Notes: generated by a model not told the origin, from the letters alone. A stretch of DNA of 64,000 bases from Streptosporangium sp. NBC_01495 (GCF_036250735.1 NZ_CP109430.1:8866001-8930000); one strand, 5' to 3'. Shown: positions 41,107 through 50,276, numbered from the stretch's first letter. Numbers and translations: made by a program.

Positions 41107-42534
41107 TCAGCTATCCCTCTGACCGCGCGCGTGTGCCGCTCGCCGCCTCATCAAGGCCACACCGCCCAGTGCGCTTCCCGTTACCATCGCCGTGCCCGCG
41201 CCGAGAAGCCCCAGCCCGGAGCCCTCCCCCGGAGCCTCACCCGTCTGCGCCCCGCCGCTGGGCGTGATGATCACCTGCGGCGTGGTGGGGGTGGGCCTGG
41301 TGGGGGTGACGGTGGCGGTCACGGTCAGGGTGGGCTTGGGCGTCGATGTGGTCGTGCTGGTGGTGGTGCTCTTCGTCCCGACCGACTGGTCGTCGTTCTG
41401 GCCGCCGGTCCCACTCGGGGTGGGCGTAGGCGTGGGGGTGACCGTGGGAGTGGGCGTGGGGAGGGTGGGATCGACGGAGGGGTCCGGGTCGGAAATCGTC
41501 GGGCTGGGCGAAGAAGACCCACCCGGCTCGGAGATGGTGACGTTCACCGAGACCGGCGCGCTGACGAGCGTGCACGTGGCCCGGTAGTCGGCCGGCGGGT
41601 TCGCCAGTTCCCTCGTGATCACCCGGAAGGCGTCGACCTGGGCGAACTTGCCGGCCTCCAGGTTCGTGACCTGGATGGTGTGCTCGCCGTACTTGAGGCC
41701 GTTGAACCTCCACAGCGTGAGCCCGCCCTGGTGCGCGGCGTTCGTCGGCGTGCCGTCGGGGTTCTTCGAGGCGTCGATGGAGGACGGCGTGGCGTCCTGG
41801 CCGTCGATCTTGAACCCGACCTGCCCCGCCTCCGTGCTGCGCCGGGCGATGTACTCGATCCCGGTGCCGGTGAACGTGAAGGTGGAGAAGGAGTTCACCT
41901 TGTCCGTACGGTGCAGGTCGCGACCGTGGTCGCCGATGCTCAGCGGCTGGTCGTTCAGCTCGTACCAGTCGGCCGCCGCGTGGTAACCCACCCGGGGGTC
42001 GTCATTGTTGACCATGACCTCGCCGGCCGGAGGCGTGAAGTCCACGAACAGCTTCCGGGGGGTGACCTTGACCGTGCCCGCCTGGACGGTGTGGGCGGCG
42101 TCGGAGATCCCGTCGGGGAGCTTCAGAATCTTCCCCGGCTGCAGCTTGCCGGGCTGGTCGACGAGGCCCTTCGGCTGGAGGACACCGACCCAGCTCCCGG
42201 AGAGCTGCACGTTCCCGGTGACCAGGACCTTGCCCCCGGGGCCGAAGAAGCCCGGCGAGCCGAACCTGGCCGGGTCGCCGTTCTTGTAGTTGAGGGCCCA
42301 GCCGATGTTGAGCGGCTCCCCGACCGTGAGCGTCGTGGGAATCGACACCGTAGTCCGGAGGTTCACCGTGCTGCCGTTGAGGGCGATCCCCCCCGTACAG
42401 CTGTAGTCGACCACGAGTTCGGCATTGCTGGCACCGGACGCACCGGTGGGCAGCACGACCAGCGCACCGCCGAGAAGGCACAGGGCCGAAACCGCGAGAG
42501 ACCTACGGAGCCCAGATCGCCACCGAACCACCAC
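41107..42534 (-). CDS. Large surface protein, probable substrate of the adjacent sortase
   Basis: A 475-aa exported protein. The signal peptide (LAVSALCLLGGALVVLPTGASG) is followed by a beta-rich domain with YSCTGGI; near 230-310 lies a carbohydrate-binding-like jelly-roll (FSTFTFTGTGIEYIARR, GLTLWRFNGLKYGEHTIQVTNLEAGKFAQVDAFRV). A Pro/Thr spacer with TPTPT repeats follows. The C-terminus has GGAQTGEAPGEGSG, a helix (LGLLGAGTAMVTGSALGGVAL) and MRRRA. GAQTG takes the place of LPXTG. It pairs with the downstream sortase. Start GTG 42534 has GGAG very close; a nearby GTG could serve instead. Confidence 0.83.
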   Translation of the reverse strand: MVVRWRSGLRRSLAVSALCLLGGALVVLPTGASGASNAELVVDYSCTGGIALNGSTVNLRTTVSIPTTLTVGEPLNIGWALNYKNGDPARFGSPGFFGPGGKVLVTGNVQLSGSWVGVLQPKGLVDQPGKLQPGKILKLPDGISDAAHTVQAGTVKVTPRKLFVDFTPPAGEVMVNNDDPRVGYHAAADWYELNDQPLSIGDHGRDLHRTDKVNSFSTFTFTGTGIEYIARRSTEAGQVGFKIDGQDATPSSIDASKNPDGTPTNAAHQGGLTLWRFNGLKYGEHTIQVTNLEAGKFAQVDAFRVITRELANPPADYRATCTLVSAPVSVNVTISEPGGSSSPSPTISDPDPSVDPTLPTPTPTVTPTPTPTPSGTGGQNDDQSVGTKSTTTSTTTSTPKPTLTVTATVTPTRPTPTTPQVIITPSGGAQTGEAPGEGSGLGLLGAGTAMVTGSALGGVALMRRRAAHARGQRDS

Positions 42535-42729
42535 ACACTCCGATCACGAAGGCTGCCGTCAACGGGCATACCCATAGCACACCGAGGGTAGATCGTACGG
42601 TTTCACCATCTTTGGCGCAGCGAGATCGCGGGTGGATCCGAAGACCGTGGCGCACTTGTGATCTGGATGTACCTCTGCATACCCCGGCAAGTCACACCAA
42701 CGGCACGAGACCGGCTGTACCTGGTAGTA

Positions 42730-42746
42730 ACAGAATCGTATTCTGT
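42730..42746. promoter_or_regulatory. Probable operator upstream of acyl-CoA dehydrogenase
   Basis: ACAGAATCGTATTCTGT is a perfect 7-bp inverted repeat around CGT, 46 bp before the acyl-CoA dehydrogenase ATG. Two copies of TGTAC flank it, at 42716 and 42745. The size suits a TetR-family site. No regulator gene adjoins it. Confidence 0.55.
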
Positions 42747-42792
42747 GTACACGAGTCGGCGAGAGTCGTCACGAGTCCCTGGGAGGCACACT

Positions 42793-43938
42793 ATGCGGCG
42801 AGACCTCTTCGAGGAGGAGCACCAGCTCTTCCGGGAGACCGTGCGCGAGTTCCTGGCCCGCGAGGTGGCGCCCCACCACGACCGCTGGGAGAAGGACGGC
42901 ATCGTCCCCCGCGAGGTGTGGAAGAAGGCCGGGGAGATCGGGATGTTCGGCTTCGGGGTGCCCGAGGAGTTCGGCGGAGCCGGGATCACGGACTTCCGCT
43001 ACAACGCCGTGATCGTCGAGGAGGTCATGGCGATCGGCGCGACCGGCCTGGGCTACTCGCTGCACAACGACGTGATGGCGCCGTACTTCGTGGACCTCAC
43101 CAACGACGAGCAGAAGGCCCGCTGGCTGCCCGGATTCGCCTCCGGTGAGCTGATCACGGCGGTCGCGATGAGCGAGCCCGACGCGGGCAGCGACCTGCAG
43201 GGCATCAGGACGACGGCCGTACGCGACGGCGACCACTACGTGGTCAACGGCCAGAAGACCTTCATCACCAACGGCATCAACTCGGACCTGGTCGTCGTGG
43301 TCGCGAAGACCGACCCGGGCGCGGGTGCCCGGGGGATCTCCCTGCTGGTCGTCGAGCGGGGTATGGAGGGCTTCAGCCGGGGTCGCAACCTGGAGAAGGT
43401 CGGCATGCACGCCCAGGACACGGCGGAGCTGTTCTTCGACAACGTCAGGGTCCCCGCGGCCAATCTGCTGGGCCCCGAGGACGGACAGGGCTTCTTCCAG
43501 CTCATGGCCAACCTGCCGCAGGAACGCCTGTCGATCGCGGTGATGGCGGTGGCGGCGGCGGAGACGGTCCTGCGGACGACCATCGAGTACTGCAAGAGCC
43601 GCACGGCCTTCGGCAGGAACCTCGGCAGCTTCCAGAACACCCGGTTCGTCCTGGCCGAGCTGGACACCGAGGTGGACATCGCCCGCCTCTACGTGGACAA
43701 GTGCATCCTGGCCCTCAACGCCAAGGAGCTCACCGCCGTGGACGCCGCCAAGGCGAAGTGGTGGACCACGGAGCTGCAGACCAAGGTCATCGACCGCTGT
43801 CTCCAGCTGCACGGCGGCTACGGCTACATGATGGAGTACCCCGTGGCCAAGGCCTGGGTCGACAGCCGCGTCCAGACCATCTACGGCGGCACCACCGAGA
43901 TCATGAAGGAGATCATCGGCCGCTCCTTCGGCTTCTGA
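42793..43938 (+). CDS. Acyl-CoA dehydrogenase
   Basis: A 381-aa FAD enzyme for the first step of acyl-CoA beta-oxidation or branched-chain catabolism. Family segments: FRETVREFLAREVAPHHDRWEKDG, MSEPDAGSDLQGIRTTAV, VVNGQKTFITNGINSDLVVVVAKTD, CKSRTAFGRNLGSFQNTRF, and the C-terminal QLHGGYGYMMEYPVAKAWVDSRVQTIYGGTTEIMKEIIGRS, which holds the catalytic Glu (GGTTE). GGGAGG precedes ATG 42793. It is divergent from the surface-protein operon, with a palindromic operator in the promoter region. Confidence 0.96.
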   Translation: MRRDLFEEEHQLFRETVREFLAREVAPHHDRWEKDGIVPREVWKKAGEIGMFGFGVPEEFGGAGITDFRYNAVIVEEVMAIGATGLGYSLHNDVMAPYFVDLTNDEQKARWLPGFASGELITAVAMSEPDAGSDLQGIRTTAVRDGDHYVVNGQKTFITNGINSDLVVVVAKTDPGAGARGISLLVVERGMEGFSRGRNLEKVGMHAQDTAELFFDNVRVPAANLLGPEDGQGFFQLMANLPQERLSIAVMAVAAAETVLRTTIEYCKSRTAFGRNLGSFQNTRFVLAELDTEVDIARLYVDKCILALNAKELTAVDAAKAKWWTTELQTKVIDRCLQLHGGYGYMMEYPVAKAWVDSRVQTIYGGTTEIMKEIIGRSFGF

Positions 43939-44050
43939 GACCGGCCTTCCGACGTTCTGGAACCGGCCTTCCACGACAGGCCTTCCGAGACCGGCCTTCC
44001 ACGACCGGCCTTCCAATCTCCCGAGCCCGGCCTTCCACGACCGGCTTCCG
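43939..44050. repeat. Degenerate CCGGCCTTCC repeat
   Basis: About seven near-copies of CCGGCCTTCC, each with flanks such as GA or ACGA, begin directly after the acyl-CoA dehydrogenase stop. Spacing is mostly 11-28 bp. A hairpin in the following GAACCGCCG...CGGCGGTTC (about 44065-44097) probably terminates both convergent genes. Confidence 0.8.
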
Positions 44051-44117
44051 GCACACCCCACGGAGAACCGCCGCCCGCGCCCCGCGGACGGCGGTTCCCC
44101 GTGGTCGGCCGGGGCCG

Positions 44118-44645
44118 TCACTCCTCGGTGATGTCCTCGATCTGGACGGCCACCCCGTCCTTGATCGTCACCTTGGCGAACAGGGCGCCGCCCTTCTTGA
44201 TCGTCGTCTGCAGCTGCTCCGTCGAGCAGCTGTACGGGGCCTCGCCCTCCTTGCAGACCAACCCCCGCGCGTCACGCACGACCGTGTACGGCAGCAGGAG
44301 GGCTTTCACCTCCTGGTCGCTCTCGGGGGTCACGGTGATCCCGTCCACCCCGCGCAGGGCGATCTTCCCCCTTATCGTGGCGTCGACGTCCCGGCCCCCG
44401 GGAACGCTCACGGACGGCGACGCCGTGACGAGGCCGTCGACGTCCACCGACGCGGAGGCGGACGGGGAGGGCGTGGCGGAGGCCACCGGGGACGGAGTGG
44501 CGGAGGCGGTCACGGTAACGGTGGCTGTGGCGCTCGCCGACGCGCTGGACGCCCCGGGCGTGCCGCTCCCGCCCGAACATGCGGAGAGGCCTGCGGCCAG
44601 AGCTGCCACCAGCAGGGCACGCGTTACCTTCGATGTCCTGTTCAC
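44118..44645 (-). CDS. Small lipoprotein with Ser/Ala/Pro-rich stalk
   Basis: A 175-aa lipoprotein. The signal peptide ends in the lipobox LSAC (Cys23). A low-complexity Ser/Ala/Thr/Pro stalk (about 25-75) leads to a folded domain with IRGKIALRGVDGITVTPESDQEVKALLLPYTVVRDARGLVC and CSTEQLQTTIKKGGALFAKVTIKDGVAVQIEDITEE. No family is recognised. Two Cys residues in the domain (near 132 and 141) could form a disulphide. It is divergent from the small membrane protein next to it. Confidence 0.8.
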   Translation of the reverse strand: MNRTSKVTRALLVAALAAGLSACSGGSGTPGASSASASATATVTVTASATPSPVASATPSPSASASVDVDGLVTASPSVSVPGGRDVDATIRGKIALRGVDGITVTPESDQEVKALLLPYTVVRDARGLVCKEGEAPYSCSTEQLQTTIKKGGALFAKVTIKDGVAVQIEDITEE

Positions 44646-44744
44646 GAAAGGTACGATCCCATGGGTTGGGGATTGCCTTTACCAACCGCGGGAACGCCCC
44701 CGGCGACGCATACTGGTCAACGGAGACTCTCCGAGGTGGTGACG

Positions 44745-44906
44745 ATGGACAGCGGGCTGATTCTGCTGATCTTCCTGGCGTTCCTGTTCGCCTGGGGCCT
44801 GAACCGGGTGCGGCGCGCCTTCCGGCTCGGCCCGGTCGCGTACGTCGGCGTCATGGTCGTGTTCGTCATCGCGATGCTCGCCATCTGGGGACAGACCGTC
44901 CGCTGA
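44745..44906 (+). CDS. Small membrane protein
   Basis: A 53-aa protein with two predicted helices (LILLIFLAFLFAWGL and VAYVGVMVVFVIAMLAIW) joined by a basic loop (NRVRRAFRLG). CCGAGGTGG precedes ATG 44745. Small two-helix proteins like this are common next to actinobacterial lipoproteins, but no function is known. It is transcribed away from the lipoprotein gene. Confidence 0.65.
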   Translation: MDSGLILLIFLAFLFAWGLNRVRRAFRLGPVAYVGVMVVFVIAMLAIWGQTVR

Positions 44907-44998
44907 CCCCCTGTCGGCCCCGGACGTTCCGACACCGGGCGCCCTGAACGTCCCGAGTGACGCGAGTGGCCCGGTTCGGGTGACACGAGCGCCTCCGC

Positions 44999-45772
44999 CT
45001 ACCGGGACGCCTCCAGCAGCACCCCTGCCACCAGCTCGGGATCGTCGGTCATCGGCAGGTGCCCGCAGCCCCTGAGCAGCTTCACCCGCTGCCCCGACCA
45101 TCTGGCCGCGCGGATGGCCTGCCGGCGCGGGAGCAACCGGTCGTGCTCACCCCAGGCGATCGTGACGGGCGCCTTCGGCGGCGCGGGGGGCATCAGCCCC
45201 GCGAACGAGGCGAGGGTCTCGTCGAAACCGGAGGCGTCCCCGAGCGACTGGAGGGCGGCGAGCAGCGCCTCGGGCGAGAGCCTTCCCGGATGGGCGACCA
45301 TGACACCGGCGCACAGGACGCGGCCCAGCGGATCCTCCGCGAGGGCGGCGGCCCGTCCGGGGGGAAGGTGGCGGGCGGCGGTCCTGGTGGCGCGGAGGAC
45401 GGCTCGCGTGTACGCGAGCTCGCTGCGGTTCCAGAACCCGACGGGAGAGAGCGCGGTGGCCGAGCGGACCACCCCGCGCGAGGCCAGTTCGAGGGCGACG
45501 TAACCGCCCAGGGAACTGCCCGCCACGTGAGGGTCGCGCAGGCCGAGCACCCCGAAGAAGGCCTCGATCGCGTCCGCCAGGCTTTCGGCCGTGTAAGGCG
45601 TTCCGGACGGCAGCGGCGGCGAGACGCCGAAACCGGGAAAATCGACGGCGATCACGTCTCGCTCGGCGGCGAGCCGGTCGAGCACCGGCAGCCATGCCTG
45701 CCAGTGATGCCCGATACCGTGCAGCAGGACCAGGGGAGAGCCTGTCCCGCGCCGTTCGAACGCCAACTCCAT
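44999..45772 (-). CDS. Alpha/beta-hydrolase family protein
   Basis: A 257-aa hydrolase. PLVLLHGIGHHWQAW forms the oxyanion-hole region, VIAVDFPGFG the following strand, and the nucleophile is the Ser in VAGSSLGGYVALELA (GxSxG near residue 90). TIAWGEHDRLLP supplies the acid and GCGHLPMTDDP the catalytic His. The fold is typical of esterases, lipases and C-C hydrolases. The start may be ATG 45772 or TTG 45784; neither has a good RBS. No substrate can be inferred. Confidence 0.88.
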   Translation of the reverse strand: MELAFERRGTGSPLVLLHGIGHHWQAWLPVLDRLAAERDVIAVDFPGFGVSPPLPSGTPYTAESLADAIEAFFGVLGLRDPHVAGSSLGGYVALELASRGVVRSATALSPVGFWNRSELAYTRAVLRATRTAARHLPPGRAAALAEDPLGRVLCAGVMVAHPGRLSPEALLAALQSLGDASGFDETLASFAGLMPPAPPKAPVTIAWGEHDRLLPRRQAIRAARWSGQRVKLLRGCGHLPMTDDPELVAGVLLEASR

Positions 45773-45824
45773 ACCCCGAGTCAATCACCGATCGGGGATG
45801 TGTTCCAGCTCTGTCGCGGGTGGC

Positions 45825-48047
45825 TCAGCGCGACCTGGTGGGGATCTCGAACCAGACGGCCTTGCCCTCCTTGGTGGGGCGGGAACCCCAGCGCTTGGCG
45901 AGCTGGTCGACGAGGTAGAGACCCCGTCCGCCCTCGTCGTTCTCCCCCGCGCTGCGGATGCGCGGCAGCCGGAGATCCTGGTCGAAGACCTCGACCCAGA
46001 CGGACTCCCCGCCCCGGCGGAGCCTGAGCGTGAACTCCTTCTCGTTGACGATCTCGTCCTCGAAGCCGGGGACGTCCCAGGACTCGTCGAACAGCGGAGG
46101 GCCGTCCATCGTCAGCTCCCTGCGCGGGATGCTGGCGCTGGCGGCGTGCAGCACGACGTTGGTGACGACCTCGGAGACCAGCAGGCAGGCGAGCTCGGCG
46201 CGCTCCTCGGGGACGTTCCAGCCGACGAACGCCTCCGAGGCCATCCGGCGCGCCTCCCCGACCATGATCGGCTGAGCGGGGAAGGTGCGCTCCTCGACGG
46301 CGAGGTCCTCGGAGGCGGACCTGAGCACGAGGATGGCCATGTCGTCGTCGATCTCACCGGGCACCGCGACGGTGGCGGCGTCGGCGAGGCGCTCGACGGA
46401 GGCGTCACTGATCTCGATGAGCTTGCCGCAGAGCTGCGCCAGCGTCTCCTCGACGTTGGGCGGCCTGCCGTCGGCGTCACGGACGGGGCGGCGGTCGACG
46501 AGCCCGTCGGTGTAGAGGAGCAGGGCGGCCCCGGGGGGCAGCGTCCGCGTCTCCTCCTTGTAGACCAGGTCGGCGTGCATGCCCTTGGCCCGCACCCCCA
46601 GCGGCTGGCCGACCTCGCGGATGTCCAGCTCGGTACAGGTGTTGCCGATCAGCAGCAGCGGAGGGGCGTGACCGGCGTTGGCGAACGACAGCTGCCGCGA
46701 CCAGGCGTCGTACACCAGGTACTGGCACGTGACGATGGGCGGGACGCTGATGTCGGTGCCGCTCTCGTCCTGCTCGGGGGTGGCGATGATGCGCGTCCAC
46801 TCGTCGAGCCTGGCGAGGATCTCCGCGGGCGGCTTGTCGTCCTGGGCGAAGGCCCGCAGGGCCGCCCGCAGCTGCCCCATCACCGCCGCGGCCTTGGCTC
46901 CCCTGCCCTCGACGTCGCCGATGACGATACCGACCCGGCCCGCCGACAGCGGGATGACGTCGTACCAGTCGCCGCCGACCTGGGTCTGGATGCCCTGCCC
47001 GTGGCTGGCCAGGGGGGCGGCCGGGTAGTAGCGGACCGCGATCTCCAGCCCGTCGAGCTGCGGCAGCGCGCGGGGCAGCAGGTGCTTCTGGAAGGACTCC
47101 GCGGTGTGCCGCTCCTCCTCGAACAGCAGGGCGTTGTCGACGGCGAGGGCGACCCTGGTGGCGATGGCCCCCACGAAGTCGCGGTCGAAGGCGTCGTAGT
47201 GCGGGCTGCGCCGGTCGGTCAGGTTGGACAGTCCCAGGTACATCAGCCCGAGGGTCTCGCCTCGCACGCACAGCGGCGCGACGATGGCCGAGGTCATGCC
47301 GATCTCCGCGGCGAGGCGGGTGTTGGCCTCACCCGGGCTGGGATAGTTGGTCTGGGAGAAGTCCTCGACGAGGATCGTCTCCTGGCGGCGCAGCGCGATC
47401 TCGGCGTAGTGCCCCACCGGGTAGCGGATCTCCGCCCCGAGCGGCGCCCAGGTGTTGGGCGGCGGGCTCCAGCCCTGGACGTGGGTGGAGACCCTGCGGG
47501 TCAGCCGCCCCTCCTCCATCAGCTCGATGAAGCAGTGGTCGGCGAACTGCGGGACGAGCATCTCGGCGACGCGCTTGAGCGTCTCCTCGACGTAGAGCGA
47601 TCCGGCGAGACGCTCGCCGATCCGTTCCAGCAGGCCGAAGCGGTCCTTCTCCCGCTCGTTGCTGCGCATCGCCTCTCGGGCGGTGATGACGATGCCCGTC
47701 ACCGCTCCCGAGGGGTGCCGCAGCGGCACGGCCTGTGCCCGTACGTAGATGATCGTCCCGTCCCCGCGCCGGACGTCGAACGTGCCCTCCCAGACGCCGC
47801 CCTTGAGGACGTGCTTGGAGAGCTCGACGGCGAGCGGGTGATCCTTCTCCATGATGCCCAGGGAGAGGGACTGGTCACGGGGCCCCGAGGTGCCGGGGCG
47901 CCCGAACAGCCTTTCCGCGAAAGGATTCCAGTAGAGAAGGTTGCTGAATCTGTCGGTGACCACCACCGCCATCTCGGCGTGATCCAGGACGGAACCGGCC
48001 GTAAGGTGATCAGCGGCGTCCTGGGAAACATCCCCCCACCGCTTCAT
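45825..48047 (-). CDS. PAS-GAF-SpoIIE phosphatase with C-terminal anti-sigma kinase-like domain
   Basis: A 740-aa cytosolic regulator of the partner-switching type. A PAS domain (about 20-130, VVTDRFSNLLYWNPFAERLFGR) is followed by a GAF domain (about 145-310). The PP2C-type SpoIIE phosphatase (about 325-560) has VGGDWYDVIPL, VIGDVEGRGAKAAAVM, FANAGHAPPLL and LYTDGLVDRR. A HATPase_c-like domain (about 600-735) has ACLLVSEVVTNVVLHA and GGRGLYLVDQLAKRWG. It would dephosphorylate a STAS-type antagonist to control a sigma factor; a STAS protein is encoded at 57.2 kb. The partner sigma factor is not identified. Confidence 0.94.
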   Translation of the reverse strand: MKRWGDVSQDAADHLTAGSVLDHAEMAVVVTDRFSNLLYWNPFAERLFGRPGTSGPRDQSLSLGIMEKDHPLAVELSKHVLKGGVWEGTFDVRRGDGTIIYVRAQAVPLRHPSGAVTGIVITAREAMRSNEREKDRFGLLERIGERLAGSLYVEETLKRVAEMLVPQFADHCFIELMEEGRLTRRVSTHVQGWSPPPNTWAPLGAEIRYPVGHYAEIALRRQETILVEDFSQTNYPSPGEANTRLAAEIGMTSAIVAPLCVRGETLGLMYLGLSNLTDRRSPHYDAFDRDFVGAIATRVALAVDNALLFEEERHTAESFQKHLLPRALPQLDGLEIAVRYYPAAPLASHGQGIQTQVGGDWYDVIPLSAGRVGIVIGDVEGRGAKAAAVMGQLRAALRAFAQDDKPPAEILARLDEWTRIIATPEQDESGTDISVPPIVTCQYLVYDAWSRQLSFANAGHAPPLLLIGNTCTELDIREVGQPLGVRAKGMHADLVYKEETRTLPPGAALLLYTDGLVDRRPVRDADGRPPNVEETLAQLCGKLIEISDASVERLADAATVAVPGEIDDDMAILVLRSASEDLAVEERTFPAQPIMVGEARRMASEAFVGWNVPEERAELACLLVSEVVTNVVLHAASASIPRRELTMDGPPLFDESWDVPGFEDEIVNEKEFTLRLRRGGESVWVEVFDQDLRLPRIRSAGENDEGGRGLYLVDQLAKRWGSRPTKEGKAVWFEIPTRSR

Positions 48048-48164
48048 CCGGTGACCACCCCTCGTGGGCGGGTGTGTGCAAAGCGAACCACGGTTGCTCC
48101 TGCAGTCTCGGCCTGGGAGCGGAGGGACTCCCGAACGGGATCCAACCGAGCTAAGTGGCCTCGG

Positions 48165-48869
48165 TCAGCGTGTGGAGACGAAAACGTGCGCGGCAACCTC
48201 TCGCGGGAGATCCGCAAGAAAATTGTCCGCCTCGTCGTCACCTGTCACCCGCACACCGTCGTCGCTCGCCGCGAGCGTCACCTCGCGTCCGGGTTGTATC
48301 CCAACTTGCTTGAGTTTAAGCATCACAGCCGGATCGCTTTGCACTTGTTCGCTAATTCGCCGCACGACAACGGGTATATCTCTGGGTCCGGCCATCGCGG
48401 CCATCGACGGCAGCGACTCCAGTTTCCCGGCGGGAAGGCCGACGACGCCGAGTTCCTCAAGGCCGGGGATCGGATTGCCGTGCGGATCCTCCGTGGGATT
48501 GTTGAGCAGGCTGACGAGCCTGGCCTCCACGGATTCGGACATCACGTGCTCCCAGCGGCACGCCTCGATGTGCACCTCCTCCCAGGGCAGACCGATCACC
48601 TGGGTTAGCAGGCACTCGGCGAGGCGGTGCTTGCGCATGACGCGGGTCGCGAGCGTGCGCCCCAGGTCGGTCATGGTCAGGTGGCGGTCGCCCTCGACGC
48701 GGACCAGGCCGTCGCGCTCCATCCGGGCGACCGTCTGGCTGACGGTGGGACCGCTCTGCTGGAGGCGCTCGGCGATGCGCGCTCGCAGGGGGACGATGCC
48801 CTCCTCCTCCAGCTCGAAGATCGTACGAAGGTACATCTCCGTTGTGTCGATCAGGCCGTGTGCGGTCAA
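48165..48869 (-). CDS. DtxR/IdeR-type metal-dependent repressor (DmdR1-like)
   Basis: A 234-aa iron- or manganese-dependent repressor. The N-terminal winged helix has DTTEMYLRTIFELEEEGIVPLRARIAERLQQSGPTVSQTVARMERDGLV. Metal-site residues lie in HRLAECLLTQVIGLPWEEVHIEACRWEHVMSESVEARL and NNPTEDPHGNPIPG, matching IdeR. The SH3-like C-terminal domain starts near 150. TTG 48869 follows GGGAGGAACC. No canonical 19-bp iron box was seen upstream of it or of the MFS gene. It lies 117 bp upstream of the SpoIIE gene on the same strand. Confidence 0.94.
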   Translation of the reverse strand: MTAHGLIDTTEMYLRTIFELEEEGIVPLRARIAERLQQSGPTVSQTVARMERDGLVRVEGDRHLTMTDLGRTLATRVMRKHRLAECLLTQVIGLPWEEVHIEACRWEHVMSESVEARLVSLLNNPTEDPHGNPIPGLEELGVVGLPAGKLESLPSMAAMAGPRDIPVVVRRISEQVQSDPAVMLKLKQVGIQPGREVTLAASDDGVRVTGDDEADNFLADLPREVAAHVFVSTR

Positions 48870-49028
48870 GGTTCCTCCCGTCCTCTCTCGATGCTACGTC
48901 CGTCGCGCGGTGTTCCCGGGAGGGCGGCGCGGGACCTCGGAAGTTTGAGAAGACGACCCTATTGGGAGAACAGCCCACGATGACAAAGGACCGCAACACC
49001 TGAGGACGCCAAATCCTTCCCTAGCTGC

Positions 49029-50276
49029 TCAAACGCTACGCGCGAGCGGGCGATATTTTCTGAAGGCCGGGACGGCCAGCCCCACCGCGACCACGGCCAC
49101 CGCGCAGGCGATCCCGCCGCCCACCCAGGCCCACGTGGCGCCGAACCACGAGGCGGTGCCCCCGGCCCGCAGATCCCCCAGCCGGGGACCTCCCGCGACC
49201 ACCACCATGAAGACCCCCTGCATCCTCCCGCGCATGTCGTCGGGCGCGTGGGTCTGCAGGATCGTCTGCCGCCACACCGCGGAGACCAGGTCGGCGGCCC
49301 CGCCGAACGCGAGCAGGGCGACCATCAGCCACAACTGGTCGGCGAGCCCGGCCGCGGCGACGGTGAGCCCCCACGCGGCGATCACGTACGTGAGCGCCAG
49401 TCCCTGGCGCCGGACCCGGCCCACCCAGCCCGACATCAGGCCGCCGAGCACCGAGCCGATCGCGATGCTGGCCGACAGCCAGCCGAACGCGACCAGGGAG
49501 CCGCCGAACCGTTCGTCCACGATCTCCGGGAACAGCGCCCTGGGCAGCGCGAACGCCATGGCGATGAGGTCGACGACGAACGACATCAGCACGACCGGGT
49601 GTCCGGAGACGTAGCGCAGGCCGTCCACGACCGATCGCAGTCCCGGGCGGGTCACCTCGCCGACCGGTTCGAGCCTCGGCAGCCTCACCGCGGCGTAGAA
49701 ACCGGCGCCGAACAGCAGCGCGTCGATCAGGTAGGCGGCGGCGAAGCCGCTCTGGGCGAGCACGATCCCGCCGAGCAGGGGTCCGATGACGGTGCCGAGG
49801 CCGCCCACCAGGAAGTTGAGGGTGTTGGCCGCGGGGATCAGGTCGGCGGGGACCAGCCTGGGGATGATCGCGCCTCTGGTCGGCCCGGTGATGGCGAACC
49901 CGGTGGCGTGGACGGCCACGGTGGCCAGCAGCAGTTCGACGCTCGTCGAGCCCAGGGCGGCCTGGACCAGGAGCGCGAGGGTCCCCGCCCAGGCGATCAG
50001 CGCGCCGACCAGGAGGAGCCTGCGCCGGTCGACCGCGTCGGCGATCGCGCCGCCCCAGAGCCCGAAGACGATCAGGGGGATCAGGTTGGCCGGGCCGAGC
50101 ATGCCGACCCAGAAGGACGACTTCGTGATGTCGTAGATCTGCGCGCTGACGGCCACGGAGGTGAGCTGGAAGCCGATGAACGACACGCCCTGACCGGCCC
50201 AGAGCCGCCGGTAGGCGGGGATGGCGAGCGGGCGCGTATCAGCCGCGTGCCTACGGACGAAATCCCCGAAACCCAC
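49029..50276 (-). CDS. MFS transporter (EntS-like exporter family)
   Basis: A 415-aa major facilitator with about twelve helices. Signature segments: RRLWAGQGVSFIGFQLTSVAVSAQIYDIT, LIVFGLWGGAIADAVDRRRLLLVGALIAWA, and RGAIIPRLVPADLIPAANTLN, with the second half mirrored (APDDMRGRMQGVFM). The EntS/MFS-3 type exports small molecules such as siderophores or drugs. GTG 50276 has AGAGGTAGCAGG upstream. Its neighbour is an iron-type repressor, so siderophore export is possible (inference). Confidence 0.93.
   Translation of the reverse strand: MGFGDFVRRHAADTRPLAIPAYRRLWAGQGVSFIGFQLTSVAVSAQIYDITKSSFWVGMLGPANLIPLIVFGLWGGAIADAVDRRRLLLVGALIAWAGTLALLVQAALGSTSVELLLATVAVHATGFAITGPTRGAIIPRLVPADLIPAANTLNFLVGGLGTVIGPLLGGIVLAQSGFAAAYLIDALLFGAGFYAAVRLPRLEPVGEVTRPGLRSVVDGLRYVSGHPVVLMSFVVDLIAMAFALPRALFPEIVDERFGGSLVAFGWLSASIAIGSVLGGLMSGWVGRVRRQGLALTYVIAAWGLTVAAAGLADQLWLMVALLAFGGAADLVSAVWRQTILQTHAPDDMRGRMQGVFMVVVAGGPRLGDLRAGGTASWFGATWAWVGGGIACAVAVVAVGLAVPAFRKYRPLARSV

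Noticed and set aside
45798..48608. 936-codon plus-strand open frame
   Set aside because: Antisense shadow of the SpoIIE-phosphatase gene; the minus-strand product has clear domains, this one has none.
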